Source: Pontibacter ramchanderi (GTDB taxonomy: Bacteria; Bacteroidota; Bacteroidia; Cytophagales; Hymenobacteraceae). Taken from it: 64,000 bases of DNA. Where the stretch lies: the NCBI RefSeq assembly GCF_002846395.1, contig NZ_PJMU01000002.1:1116001-1180000 (forward strand), in the 5' to 3' direction. How positions within the stretch are numbered: position 1 is the stretch's first letter; the number at the start of each line of letters is the position of its first letter. The notes beneath the pieces were generated by a model that was given only the letters and a program-made list of their open reading frames with translations, did not search any database and was not told the DNA's origin. The position numbers and the translations under genes were made by a program. Positions 1 through 7,236 of this stretch are shown piece after piece.

Positions 1-1099
1 TCAGGTCGTAAGTGGCCACCTTAGGCGATGGGCACAGCAGGCGCTTCTCACCGTCGAAAGGCACTTCGCGTCCTCCCGAAAAGAAGAAAGTTACGTGCGG
101 ATATTTCTCTGTTTCAGCGATACGAATCTGTTTGCGACCGGCCTTGGCTACTACCTCGCCGAGTGTATTGTTCAGGTTGTCTTTATCGAAAATAGCCTCC
201 ACTCCTACGAAAGTGTCGTCGTAGTTGGTCAGGGTGGTATAGCGCAGGTTGAGCTTGTGCATGTGCTGCTCCGGGAAGTCCTGCTGCGTGAGTGCCTGCG
301 TGATCTCACGACCACGGTCGGTGCGGAAGTTGAAGCAGATCACCACATCGCCCTCCTTGATTGTAGCAATCGGCTGCTGCTCGTTGTTTACTTTTACGAT
401 CGGCTGGATGAACTCGTCGGTAACACCGGCATTGTAAGAGTCCAGCACGGACTTGATGAGGTTTTGCGAAGGTGTACCCTGGCCGTGCACCAGCAGATCG
501 TAGGCCAGCTTCACGCGCTCCCAGCGGTTGTCGCGGTCCATGGCGTAGTAACGGCCAATCACCGAGGCGATGGTGCCCGTCGTGTTTTCGAGGTGCTGCT
601 CCAGGTCGTTGATGTACTTCACGCCTCCTTTCGGGTCTGTGTCGCGGCCATCCATAAACGCGTGGATGTATACCTTGTCCAGGCCGTAATCGAAGGCGGT
701 AGTACAGAGCGCCTTGAGGTGCTCGATATGCGAGTGCACGCCCCCGTCAGAGAGCAGACCGATGAGGTGCACATCTTTTTTGTTTTCTTTGGCAAAGGTA
801 TAGGCACCTGCCAGTGCCGGCATGGAGGCCAGCTTATGCTCCGCAATGGATTTGTTGATGCGCACCAGGTCCTGGTACACTACGCGGCCGGCACCCAGGT
901 TCATGTGCCCTACTTCCGAGTTGCCCATCTGCCCCTCCGGTAGTCCCACGGCCTCACCGGAGGCCTGCAGCGTGGTATGCTGGTACGTCTGAATGATGTG
1001 ATCGTAGAAGGGCGTGTGTGCCTTGTGTATAGCCGAAACCTCCGGATTGGTGGCAATTCCCCAGCCATCCAGAATCATGAGCATTACCTTTTTATCCAT
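1..1099 (-). CDS. gpmI: 2,3-bisphosphoglycerate-independent phosphoglycerate mutase (3' end outside window)
   Basis: Interconverts 3- and 2-phosphoglycerate in cytosolic glycolysis and gluconeogenesis. The complement strand reads MDKKVMLMILDGWG, then GNSEVGHMNLGAGR with the catalytic serine at about residue 61. Further on come LIGLLSDGGVHSH, HAFMDGRDTDP, GRYYAMDRD and FNFRTDRGRE, all hallmarks of the metal-dependent alkaline-phosphatase-superfamily mutase. About 366 codons are present; the family is about 510 residues, so the C-terminus with the remaining metal ligands lies beyond position 1. The ATG at 1099 is supported by family alignment and by a TATATTTG promoter box ending five bases upstream, so the mRNA is probably leaderless. 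Identification is certain; only truncation limits it. Confidence 0.96.
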   Translation of the reverse strand, partial: MDKKVMLMILDGWGIATNPEVSAIHKAHTPFYDHIIQTYQHTTLQASGEAVGLPEGQMGNSEVGHMNLGAGRVVYQDLVRINKSIAEHKLASMPALAGAYTFAKENKKDVHLIGLLSDGGVHSHIEHLKALCTTAFDYGLDKVYIHAFMDGRDTDPKGGVKYINDLEQHLENTTGTIASVIGRYYAMDRDNRWERVKLAYDLLVHGQGTPSQNLIKSVLDSYNAGVTDEFIQPIVKVNNEQQPIATIKEGDVVICFNFRTDRGREITQALTQQDFPEQHMHKLNLRYTTLTNYDDTFVGVEAIFDKDNLNNTLGEVVAKAGRKQIRIAETEKYPHVTFFFSGGREVPFDGEKRLLCPSPKVATYDL

Positions 1100-1103
1100 G
1101 GTG

Positions 1104-1111
1104 CAAATATA
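1104..1111 (-). promoter_or_regulatory. -7 promoter box of gpmI
   Basis: On the complement strand TATATTTG is followed by CACC and the ATG, matching the Bacteroidota -7 consensus TAnnTTTG. No TTG is found at the usual -33 spacing. The closeness to the start codon implies a leaderless or near-leaderless mRNA. Confidence 0.55.
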
Positions 1112-1342
1112 AGACAATCTGTGGTGCCTTGCGGGCTTAAATAACTGATTTGTGCTTCGGTGCTGGGAAGCCTGCCCGGAAATGCTTAAATTGTAACAAA
1201 TGCCAGTGATGGTGGCCCCTGCTGGGCAGAAGGGCGAAAGCCGCTGCTGTTAGCGCTGGGTATAAGATTTGTTCCTGTAACGGCAGGTATAATTATCTCG
1301 TTACAGCGACATATATTGATAATTCTTAATAATTTTAGGTAC

Positions 1343-1372
1343 TTGCTCAGCACTTTTGTTGGCATAGTTTTA
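1343..1372 (+). promoter_or_regulatory. Promoter of the DUF4783 gene
   Basis: TTG at 1343-1345, a 19-base spacer, then TAGTTTTA at 1365-1372 (one mismatch to TAnnTTTG). It lies about 33 bases before the ATG at 1406, leaving a short leader. Confidence 0.4.
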
Positions 1373-1405
1373 GCTGATAGAGAGGCAAGATTACTTACAC
1401 ACCTT

Positions 1406-1828
1406 ATGAAAAACTTTAAAAACATTGCGGTAGTACTTTTCCTGGCTATGATCACCTCTTTATTCGCTTCCGGACAGGCCATGGCCCAAAAGGATGTGTT
1501 TGACGGTGTGGAGGCGGCTTTGCGGGCGGGCTCTGCCAAGGACCTGGCCAGGCACTTCGACAGCAAGGTAAGCCTATCGTTTGCTGACGAGAAGGCCACG
1601 GATTACAGCAAAACCCAGGCAGAGTTTGTGATGAAGAACTTCTTCAGCAAAAACCCGCCTACCGGCTTCGCCTACAACTTCCCGACGCCCAGTGAGTCCG
1701 TGCGGAAAGACAAGCGTTATGTGATAGGCACCTATACCCACCGCAACGGTTCTTACACCACTTTGATAAGGGTAAAGGACGCGGGAGGCAAGTTTCTGAT
1801 CCATTCCATCGATTTCATAAAAGATTAA
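1406..1828 (+). CDS. DUF4783 domain secreted protein
   Basis: A 140-residue protein beginning MKNFKNIAVVLFLAM with a Sec signal peptide cleaved near AMAQ|KDVF. The remainder resembles DUF4783, a Bacteroidota family with an NTF2/SnoaL-like shape: KDVFDGVEAALRAGSAKDLA, then KNFFSKNPPTGF, and a closing strand KFLIHSIDFIKD. It is probably periplasmic; no enzymatic role is known to me. The ATG at 1406 is preferred to an upstream alternative start at 1316 because it starts the signal peptide and sits just downstream of a promoter-like sequence. It is monocistronic, ending at a hairpin terminator before nadC. Confidence 0.8.
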   Translation: MKNFKNIAVVLFLAMITSLFASGQAMAQKDVFDGVEAALRAGSAKDLARHFDSKVSLSFADEKATDYSKTQAEFVMKNFFSKNPPTGFAYNFPTPSESVRKDKRYVIGTYTHRNGSYTTLIRVKDAGGKFLIHSIDFIKD

Positions 1829-1854
1829 GCAGATAATAGTGAGATTTTTAGCAA

Positions 1855-1883
1855 GGCTCGGGGTATATACCGGGCCTTTTTTT
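1855..1883 (+). terminator. Intrinsic terminator of the DUF4783 gene
   Basis: A 7-bp stem (1855-1861 with 1870-1876, one G-T pair) and an 8-base loop, followed by seven T at 1877-1883. The T-tract runs directly into the nadC promoter box. Confidence 0.7.
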
Positions 1884-1890
1884 ATTTTTG
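1883..1890 (+). promoter_or_regulatory. -7 promoter box of nadC
   Basis: TATTTTTG fits TAnnTTTG and shares its first T with the preceding terminator's T-tract. The GTG start lies four bases downstream, so the transcript is probably leaderless, exactly as for gpmI (both read TTTGCACC then the start codon). Confidence 0.6.
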
Positions 1891-1894
1891 CACC

Positions 1895-2752
1895 GTGAAA
1901 GCAACATACCTGACAGAAAAAAGCATAGCCGAGTTTATATCCCAGGCTCTGGCCGAGGATGTAGGCGATGGCGACCACTCGTCGCTGGCTTCTATACCTG
2001 CCGATGCGCAGAACCAGGCAAGACTCCTGGTGAAGGGCGACGGCATACTGGCTGGCGTGGAGCTGGCCGGGTATATTTTTAAACAAGTAGACCCTGCCCT
2101 GCAGGTAGAGGTGCTGCTGCAAGACGGAGCCGAGGTGAAATTTGGTGACGTGGCCCTGACCGTGAGAGGCAAGGCGCAGTCCATCCTCACGGCCGAGCGG
2201 CTGGTGCTCAACTGCATGCAGCGTATGAGCGGCATTGCTACTTATACCCACTACCTGAACAGCCTGATAGCTGGCACCAAGGCCAAACTGCTCGATACCC
2301 GTAAAACCACCCCTAACTTCCGCATCATGGAAAAGTGGGCCGTGCTGATCGGCGGCGGCGTAAACCATCGTTTCGGTCTGTTCGACATGATCATCCTCAA
2401 GGACAACCACGTGGACTATGCCGGAGGTATACGCCAGGCAATTGAGGCAACACAGCAGTATCTGAAGGCAAAAGGCAAAGACCTGCGCATTGAAGTGGAG
2501 ACCCGCAACCTGGACGAGGTGCAGGAGGCGCTTGAGACAGGCGGCATCCACCGCATCATGCTCGACAACATGACGCCGGAGATGATGCGCGAGGCAGTGG
2601 CCCTGATCGGCGGCCGCTTCGAGACAGAGGCTTCTGGCGGTATAACCGAAGCCACTATAGCCGAAGTAGCCAAGTGTGGGGTCGACTTTATCTCCGTTGG
2701 TGCGCTAACGCACTCGATCAAGAGCATGGACCTGAGCCTGAAGGCTTATTAA
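1895..2752 (+). CDS. nadC: Nicotinate-nucleotide pyrophosphorylase (carboxylating)
   Basis: Converts quinolinate and PRPP to nicotinate mononucleotide, CO2 and pyrophosphate in de novo NAD synthesis. The 285-residue length is typical. Diagnostic stretches are LAEDVGDGDHSS near the N-terminus, ERLVLNCMQRMSGIAT, the catalytic LDTRKTTPNFR, KWAVLIGGGVNHRFGLFD, LKDNHVDYAGG, EVETRNLDE, and the C-terminal barrel motifs IMLDNM and ASGGI. The start is GTG at 1895; no in-frame ATG gives the normal N-terminus, and the promoter box ends four bases before it. No nadA or nadB lies nearby, so the gene stands alone here. Confidence 0.96.
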   Translation: MKATYLTEKSIAEFISQALAEDVGDGDHSSLASIPADAQNQARLLVKGDGILAGVELAGYIFKQVDPALQVEVLLQDGAEVKFGDVALTVRGKAQSILTAERLVLNCMQRMSGIATYTHYLNSLIAGTKAKLLDTRKTTPNFRIMEKWAVLIGGGVNHRFGLFDMIILKDNHVDYAGGIRQAIEATQQYLKAKGKDLRIEVETRNLDEVQEALETGGIHRIMLDNMTPEMMREAVALIGGRFETEASGGITEATIAEVAKCGVDFISVGALTHSIKSMDLSLKAY

Positions 2753-2763
2753 AGAACTTATAC

Positions 2764-2799
2764 CTGTCTCATAGTAGGCAGGGCTTATTTTTATTTTTT
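2764..2799 (+). terminator. Intrinsic terminator after nadC
   Basis: A short stem (CCTGTC with GGCAGG, one wobble) is followed by a long T-rich tract up to the next ATG. The stem is weak, but the U-rich tail is pronounced. That tail may also carry the next gene's promoter (TATTTTTA, one mismatch). Confidence 0.45.
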
Positions 2800-2800
2800 T

Positions 2801-3382
2801 ATGCAACAAAACCAACGTTACCGGATGCAGTCAGGTGCTGCTCCGAATGCTATTCGCACCAAGAAGTACCAGTTAGAGAAAAACGTTTTTACAGGTATAG
2901 CGCTGGCCAAGGTATGGCGCCGTGACTGGTGGATGGCCCTTATACCGCTGGTGCTGTTTCTGCTGCCGGCTGTTTTCAACTTCTCGTGGTGGTGGGTAAC
3001 GGCTGCCATTTTGGTAACTCTTATCTTTGTGCTGCTGCGCTCGGCCCAGGTAATGGGCGTAACGCAGATGGAGCAGGGCAACCCGCTGTTCGAGAAGCTG
3101 AGCTACGAGATCGACTCTCGCCAGATCCTGCTGAAGCGCAACGAGCGCGAAGGTATGGCCCTGACCTGGGACATGATCGGGTCGGCGGAGCGCAAGGGCG
3201 AGTCTTACCTGCTGTGGCTGAAGCCTCCTCCTGATGCGCAATTGCCGGGCGGCTGGAAAGGCTGGCTAGCCAAGAACTTTCAGGCACCGGTGTTTGTGAT
3301 GCTGCCATTCCGCATCTTCAACAACCCGAACGACCTCAAGTTGCTGGAGTCGATGCTGCGCCGCAAGGAGCTGATCGCCTAA
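2801..3382 (+). CDS. YcxB-like integral membrane protein
   Basis: A 193-residue protein with a basic N-terminal segment and two adjacent transmembrane helices at about residues 45-80 (ALIPLVLFLLPAVFN, WVTAAILVTLIFVLL). A cytoplasmic C-terminal domain then contains LSYEIDSRQILLKRN, WDMIGSAERKGESYLLWL and VFVMLPFRIF. This arrangement matches the YcxB-like family (two helices plus a PH-like C-terminal domain), whose biochemical role is unknown. The ATG at 2801 directly follows a T-rich tract, so the leader must be very short. Family assignment is by pattern only. Confidence 0.7.
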   Translation: MQQNQRYRMQSGAAPNAIRTKKYQLEKNVFTGIALAKVWRRDWWMALIPLVLFLLPAVFNFSWWWVTAAILVTLIFVLLRSAQVMGVTQMEQGNPLFEKLSYEIDSRQILLKRNEREGMALTWDMIGSAERKGESYLLWLKPPPDAQLPGGWKGWLAKNFQAPVFVMLPFRIFNNPNDLKLLESMLRRKELIA

Positions 3383-3419
3383 CGTTTTCCAACCCAAGCC
3401 AGTATACCTGACTTAATAA

Positions 3420-3427
3420 TAGATTTG
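3420..3427 (+). promoter_or_regulatory. -7 promoter box of the small lipoprotein gene
   Basis: TAGATTTG fits TAnnTTTG; no TTG at the right spacing upstream. It would give a leader of about 50 bases before the ATG at 3483. Confidence 0.4.
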
Positions 3428-3482
3428 CTACTGCACTGTGTAGTAGTGCTTTAAGTAAAAGACCTATAACTTATAAATAGAG

Positions 3483-3788
3483 ATGAATAAGAACGTACTT
3501 GCAGTATTTGCCGCATTCTGTGGTTTGGTTATGATTTCATGCGATACGCCCAAGGATTTGCGTCCTGAAGCGAAGGTGTCTAATGATACTGTTCCTGCGG
3601 GGATGCGCGGCACTTACAACGTGTCTGATGCCGGTGGCGAAACAGCTACTGCACACGGTGCCGAAGGCCACGATACAAAGCAGGAGGTAATGCCTAACCA
3701 CGACCAGGGAGCCAACACGATACAGCCTGGCGACAGCGTGCGCGAAGAAGCCGTTACTAATTCTGAAGCAGGCGCAGACAAGCGCTAA
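3483..3788 (+). CDS. Small lipoprotein, function unknown
   Basis: A 101-residue protein with a lipoprotein signal peptide (lipobox VMISC, lipidated Cys at about residue 20). The mature part is polar, low in hydrophobics, and rich in Gly, Ala, Glu, Asp and Thr (DAGGETATAHGAEGHD), which looks intrinsically disordered. No known domain is recognisable. It is followed immediately by a strong terminator and so is probably monocistronic. Codon use looks like its neighbours, supporting a real gene. Confidence 0.75.
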   Translation: MNKNVLAVFAAFCGLVMISCDTPKDLRPEAKVSNDTVPAGMRGTYNVSDAGGETATAHGAEGHDTKQEVMPNHDQGANTIQPGDSVREEAVTNSEAGADKR

Positions 3789-3817
3789 GCCACACGCATT
3801 ACCCCTTGTATACCTGA

Positions 3818-3859
3818 AAGCCTGCCATTGCTGCCTTGCGCAGCAGTGGCAGGCTTTTT
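3818..3859 (+). terminator. Intrinsic terminator after the small lipoprotein gene
   Basis: The outer stem AGCCTGCCA pairs with TGGCAGGCT, with an inner hairpin (GCTGC/GCAGC), ending in five T. Confidence 0.85.
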
Positions 3860-3918
3860 AGCAGTAACCTATACCTGGCGCGTTCTAGGCCGTATACCCA
3901 TGTTCCGAAAATAAAAGG

Positions 3919-3926
3919 TATATTTG
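3919..3926 (+). promoter_or_regulatory. -7 promoter box of the methyltransferase-ZIP operon
   Basis: TATATTTG followed by CACCC, the extended form also seen before gpmI and nadC. The start codon is 28 bases downstream. Confidence 0.55.
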
Positions 3927-3953
3927 CACCCTTACTGCATTTGCATTGCTTCT

Positions 3954-4688
3954 ATGACCCAACAGGAAGAGTGGTTCAGCACTTGGTTTGACTCCCCTTA
4001 CTATCACATCCTCTACAGCAACCGCGACGATCATGATGCCCGGCTGTTCATGGATAACCTGCTGGCCTACCTACACCCCAAGCCGCATCACAAAATCCTG
4101 GACCTGGCCTGTGGCAAAGGCCGCCATTCCCGCTACCTGAACCAATTAGGCTACGATGTGACAGGTATAGACCTGTCGGAGAAAAGCATTGCCTATGCCC
4201 GTGAGTTCGAGAACGAGCGCCTGCGCTTTGATGTGCACGACATGCGGGAGGTATACCAGCGCGAAGCATTTGATTTTGTGCTCAACCTGTTTACCAGCTT
4301 CGGCTACTTCCAGAGCGAAACTGAGAATGTGGTAGCCCTGAAGGCCGCCGCCGCCGACCTGAAGCACGGTGGTAAATTGGTGATCGACTTTATGAACACC
4401 GACCGAACCATTGAACGCCTGGTGTCGCATGAGCAGAAAGAGGTGCAGGGTATTTTGTTTGACATCAGCCGGAAAGTGGAGCACGACTTCATTCTGAAAA
4501 CCATTCGCTTCGAAGACAAAGGCCAGGATTACTGTTTTGAGGAGCGTGTGCGGGCCTTGCGCCAGGAAAACTTTATGGAGTATTTTCGTATTGCTCAGCT
4601 GCGTGTGGTAGAGATTTTCGGAGACTACAAACTACAGGCTTTCGATCCGGAAAAAAGCGAGCGAATCATCTTCGTGCTAAAAAAGTAA
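3954..4688 (+). CDS. Class I SAM-dependent methyltransferase
   Basis: A 244-residue cytosolic methyltransferase of unknown substrate. Motif I is ILDLACGKGRHSRYL at about residues 48-62, the acidic residue after strand 2 is in VTGIDLSEKSIAYA, and motif II-like DFVLNLFTSFGYF follows. The C-terminal half (VIDFMNTDRTIERL, then FRIAQLRVVEIFGDY) fits the Methyltransf_25 type common in Bacteroidota. The ATG at 3954 is chosen because the promoter box at 3919-3926 covers the longer alternative start at 3924. The ZIP transporter gene starts six bases after the stop, so the two are cotranscribed. Confidence 0.85.
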   Translation: MTQQEEWFSTWFDSPYYHILYSNRDDHDARLFMDNLLAYLHPKPHHKILDLACGKGRHSRYLNQLGYDVTGIDLSEKSIAYAREFENERLRFDVHDMREVYQREAFDFVLNLFTSFGYFQSETENVVALKAAAADLKHGGKLVIDFMNTDRTIERLVSHEQKEVQGILFDISRKVEHDFILKTIRFEDKGQDYCFEERVRALRQENFMEYFRIAQLRVVEIFGDYKLQAFDPEKSERIIFVLKK

Positions 4689-4694
4689 GGCCCT

Positions 4695-5450
4695 ATGATC
4701 ATAGCTATACTTGTGCTCTTCTTCACGGTGGTGCTTTCCAGCTTCCTCGTAAAGGTTTTTCCGCCGGATAATAGTCGCTGGCTTAAGATGGCGCTGGCCT
4801 TTAGTGGTGCTTATCTGTTCACCATCACCATCGTGCACCTGCTCCCCGATGTGCTCATTGGCAACCCTAACCCGCACCGCGTAGGCTACTGGGTACTGGC
4901 CGGCTTCTTTTTGCAACTGGTGCTGGAGCTTTTTTCGCATGGGGTGGAGCATGGGCACATGCACACCAACCACCACGGCCACGCACATGCGGGCGCCATG
5001 CCGTTTCTGCTGCTGGGCTCTCTGTTCATTCATTCTTTTCTGGAGGGCAGTATACTGGTAGAGGGCGGCGAACGCCACGGTGGGCACCACCATGCCGGAG
5101 AGAACTTTTACGCCGTGCTGCTAGGTATAGCCATACACCACGTGCCGGCTGCATTTGCCCTGATGTCGGTGCTGATGTCGCGCATCGGCTCTTTCCGGAA
5201 AGCCTTTCTGTGGTTGCTGATATTCGCTATTGGCGCACCGCTGGGTATACTGGTGAGTAACTACATTATAAAAGACAATATTGGCGGCGAGCTCGTCTTT
5301 ACCGCACTCACGGGTTTGGTGGCCGGTAACTTCCTGCACATCTCTACGACCATTCTTTTCGAAACCAGCCCGGACCACCGCTTTAACCGCAACAAACTGC
5401 TGGCAACCCTCTTTGGGCTGGGGCTGGCCCTGCTCACGGATCTGGCCTAG
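4695..5450 (+). CDS. ZIP family metal (zinc) transporter
   Basis: A 251-residue inner-membrane transporter with about eight helices, probably importing Zn2+ or another divalent metal. The two metal-binding helices are visible as HSFLEG (TM4) and AIHHVPAAFALMS (TM5). A His-rich cytoplasmic loop (HGHMHTNHHGHAHAG, later HGGHHHAG) is typical of ZIP proteins. TM1-3 occupy about residues 1-75. The gene follows the methyltransferase by six bases, so it depends on the promoter at 3919. No Zur-like operator is recognisable. Confidence 0.9.
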   Translation: MIIAILVLFFTVVLSSFLVKVFPPDNSRWLKMALAFSGAYLFTITIVHLLPDVLIGNPNPHRVGYWVLAGFFLQLVLELFSHGVEHGHMHTNHHGHAHAGAMPFLLLGSLFIHSFLEGSILVEGGERHGGHHHAGENFYAVLLGIAIHHVPAAFALMSVLMSRIGSFRKAFLWLLIFAIGAPLGILVSNYIIKDNIGGELVFTALTGLVAGNFLHISTTILFETSPDHRFNRNKLLATLFGLGLALLTDLA

Positions 5451-5540
5451 GTATAACAGCTACGAAAAAAGCCGGGCACCGCTGTACTTCCTGAATCGGT
5501 GAGGTGCAGAGCGTGCTTAGCTGGTATAGCAACAACCCTA

Positions 5541-5570
5541 AAAACAAAAAAGGCTGATCAAGATCAGCCT
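5541..5570 (-). terminator. Intrinsic terminator downstream of the 5596-5970 gene
   Basis: Perfect 9-bp inverted repeat AGGCTGATC/GATCAGCCT with a run of A on the plus strand, which becomes a U-tract in leftward transcripts. Confidence 0.75.
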
Positions 5571-5595
5571 GCAATTAAGTAAGGGAAGAGCAACG

Positions 5596-5970
5596 TTACA
5601 TCACAGTGGAAAGCAGGGTGGCCACAAGTGCTTTGAGGGCAAGCACAAGCGTGCTTGACTTTACAGTCAGGTCTGCGTCATTCGACTCCTCCTCATCCGA
5701 TCCGGAAGTGATGTCTTTCAGGATAGAAAGTGGGCTCTCAAGTACCTCGGCATCCAAAACAGACTTCTGCTTACTGGAAGATGCCGGCTTCGCATCGCTT
5801 TTAACGGCCTCGGGATTGCTGCTGGCAGGGGCAGGAGCTACAGTTGTAGTGGCTTCAGTGGTGGCTGTTCCGTTGTTCAGGTCGGCAGCATTTGGCGCAG
5901 TCACTACGCCTAGCAACAGGATTGTTGCAATGCCAGTTGTTACCGTAAGAGTTTTCCACTTTTGAAGCAT
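5596..5970 (-). CDS. Secreted low-complexity protein, function unknown
   Basis: A 124-residue protein starting MLQKWKTLTVTTGIA with a Sec signal peptide ending near PNAA|DLNN. A Thr/Ala/Pro/Ser-rich linker (about residues 30-70) and an acidic patch (SGSDEEESNDAD) precede a hydrophobic C-terminus of about 20 residues (STLVLALKALVATLLSTVM) that could be a membrane anchor. No domain is recognised. The ATG at 5970 is preferred to 5985 because a perfect -7 box overlaps the upstream codons. Confidence 0.65.
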   Translation of the reverse strand: MLQKWKTLTVTTGIATILLLGVVTAPNAADLNNGTATTEATTTVAPAPASSNPEAVKSDAKPASSSKQKSVLDAEVLESPLSILKDITSGSDEEESNDADLTVKSSTLVLALKALVATLLSTVM

Positions 5971-5973
5971 GCC

Positions 5974-6004
5974 CAAAATTATCATTTAAAAGACAGTATT
6001 CCAA
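5974..6004 (-). promoter_or_regulatory. Promoter of the 5596-5970 gene
   Basis: On the complement strand: TTG (6004-6002), 20-base spacer, TAATTTTG (5981-5974), then three bases and the ATG. A complete Bacteroidota-type promoter that again implies a leaderless mRNA, and it decides the start codon. Confidence 0.65.
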
Positions 6005-6088
6005 ATGGTTAATAGGAATATTTGTAGAAAAAACTAAAAAGCAATGTGAGTGAACCTAGAATGGTGGCCAGTGCATTTGCTGCATAGG

Positions 6089-6493
6089 TTAACGTGCCGG
6101 GGCAGGCTTCACTACTTTCACCTCCACAGGTACTATACCTGCGCTAATGTAGTCCAGGCGCTTGGCTGCGGCCTCGCTCAGGTCTATCACACGACCCTTC
6201 ACAAAAGGTCCACGGTCTGTGATGCTTACCTTCACCGATCTCTTCGTTTCCAGGTTGGTGACCTTTACTTTAGTGCCGAAAGGGAGGGTGCGGTGTGCGG
6301 CTGTGAGCTTCCTGCGGTTATAGGCTTCTCCGTTGGCCATCTTCCGCCCGTGCAGTTTGTTGCTGTAGTAAGAGGCCTTCCCGGCTTCGGTGTAGCCGCG
6401 CTGCCCCACTGTAGGTTTAGAGGTGGTGCAGGCGCCTGCGGTCAGCAGAGAAAGCGCAATCAGGAAGGTGCCACCAAGTTGTTGTAAACGCAT
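6089..6493 (-). CDS. rlpA: RlpA family septal-ring lytic transglycosylase-like lipoprotein
   Basis: A 134-residue outer-membrane lipoprotein with lipobox LTAGAC (Cys near residue 18), probably acting on peptidoglycan. The double-psi beta-barrel shows the RlpA signature: GKASYYSNKLHGRKMANGE, YNRRKLTAAHRTLPFGTKV, VTNLETKRSVKVSITDRGPF and GRVIDLSEAAAKRL. The conserved Asp in TDRGPF is present. There is no SPOR domain, as is usual for short Bacteroidota RlpA. The ATG at 6493 is preferred to an upstream TTG at 6505 because it gives a normal signal peptide. It is 38 bases downstream of the hydrolase gene. Confidence 0.9.
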   Translation of the reverse strand: MRLQQLGGTFLIALSLLTAGACTTSKPTVGQRGYTEAGKASYYSNKLHGRKMANGEAYNRRKLTAAHRTLPFGTKVKVTNLETKRSVKVSITDRGPFVKGRVIDLSEAAAKRLDYISAGIVPVEVKVVKPAPAR

Positions 6494-6531
6494 GGGTAAT
6501 CGCAATAGATATAGTCAGGCTTAATTTAAAC

Positions 6532-7230
6532 CTAAACGGTGACTTTGCCAAAGAATTGCCTGAGTTCGTGCTGCAGTTGGTTTAGGTTAACTTTCTCCAG
6601 CGGGTGGTGCGTGTTAGGGAATACCTGCAGACTGGCATTTGGCAGATGCTGGAAAGCCCAGGCTGTTTCCTGCAGCCCGACCATATTGTCGCGGTCACCG
6701 ACACTGATGCGAACCGTTGTCTGAATACCTGGCAGCGTGTCTTCGGTTAGCAGCGGGTGGTTGCCCAGGTGCTGCATCATGCTAGCGGTGTGCCGCATTA
6801 CCTCCTGCCAATCGGCAGGCTGATGGCGTTTGGCCAGTGCAGCGGCAAAAGCAGGCACTTTTTCCGCCACTTTCTCAGGCTGTAGCATTTTCGCCTCTTT
6901 CGCTGCCGTCTCCGGGCTCCAGGCAAACTTAGTAGCCAGCGTAAAAATGCGCCCCACCCTATCCGGGTGCTGAAGTGCCAGGTATAGCGCAACATAGCCT
7001 CCCATGCTATACCCGAACAGATCGACCTGCTGCAACTGATGATGGTCCAGGTAGCGCAGCACATCCTCTGCAAAGTGTTCGATCCGGAAGGGCTCCTGCG
7101 GTATAGTGCTGCCCCCGTGCCCACGAAAGTTGAGCGTATGAACCCTAAAGTCTGGCTTGAGCAATTGCTGTAGCGGATCAAGGGTGCTGGCAGCGCCCAG
7201 AGCGCCATGGAGTAGAAGGAGATCAGACAT
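6532..7230 (-). CDS. Alpha/beta-fold hydrolase
   Basis: A 232-residue cytosolic serine hydrolase of unknown substrate. It has the oxyanion strand LLLLHGALG, the motif NFRGHGGS, a nucleophile elbow GYSMGG (Ser at about residue 94), a candidate acid in VGDRDNMV and the catalytic His in NTHHPLE. The size fits small esterase/MenH-like members. Its start follows the stop of the 7237-7986 gene by six bases, indicating cotranscription with that membrane-anchored protein. Confidence 0.85.
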   Translation of the reverse strand: MSDLLLLHGALGAASTLDPLQQLLKPDFRVHTLNFRGHGGSTIPQEPFRIEHFAEDVLRYLDHHQLQQVDLFGYSMGGYVALYLALQHPDRVGRIFTLATKFAWSPETAAKEAKMLQPEKVAEKVPAFAAALAKRHQPADWQEVMRHTASMMQHLGNHPLLTEDTLPGIQTTVRISVGDRDNMVGLQETAWAFQHLPNASLQVFPNTHHPLEKVNLNQLQHELRQFFGKVTV

Positions 7231-7236
7231 AGGGTG

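Noticed and set aside
95-943. 282-codon plus-strand frame at the window start
   Set aside because: Opposite strand to gpmI, which is unambiguous.
1574-2551. 325-codon minus-strand frame across the DUF4783 and nadC genes
   Set aside because: Shadow of two clear genes and spans their terminator and promoter.
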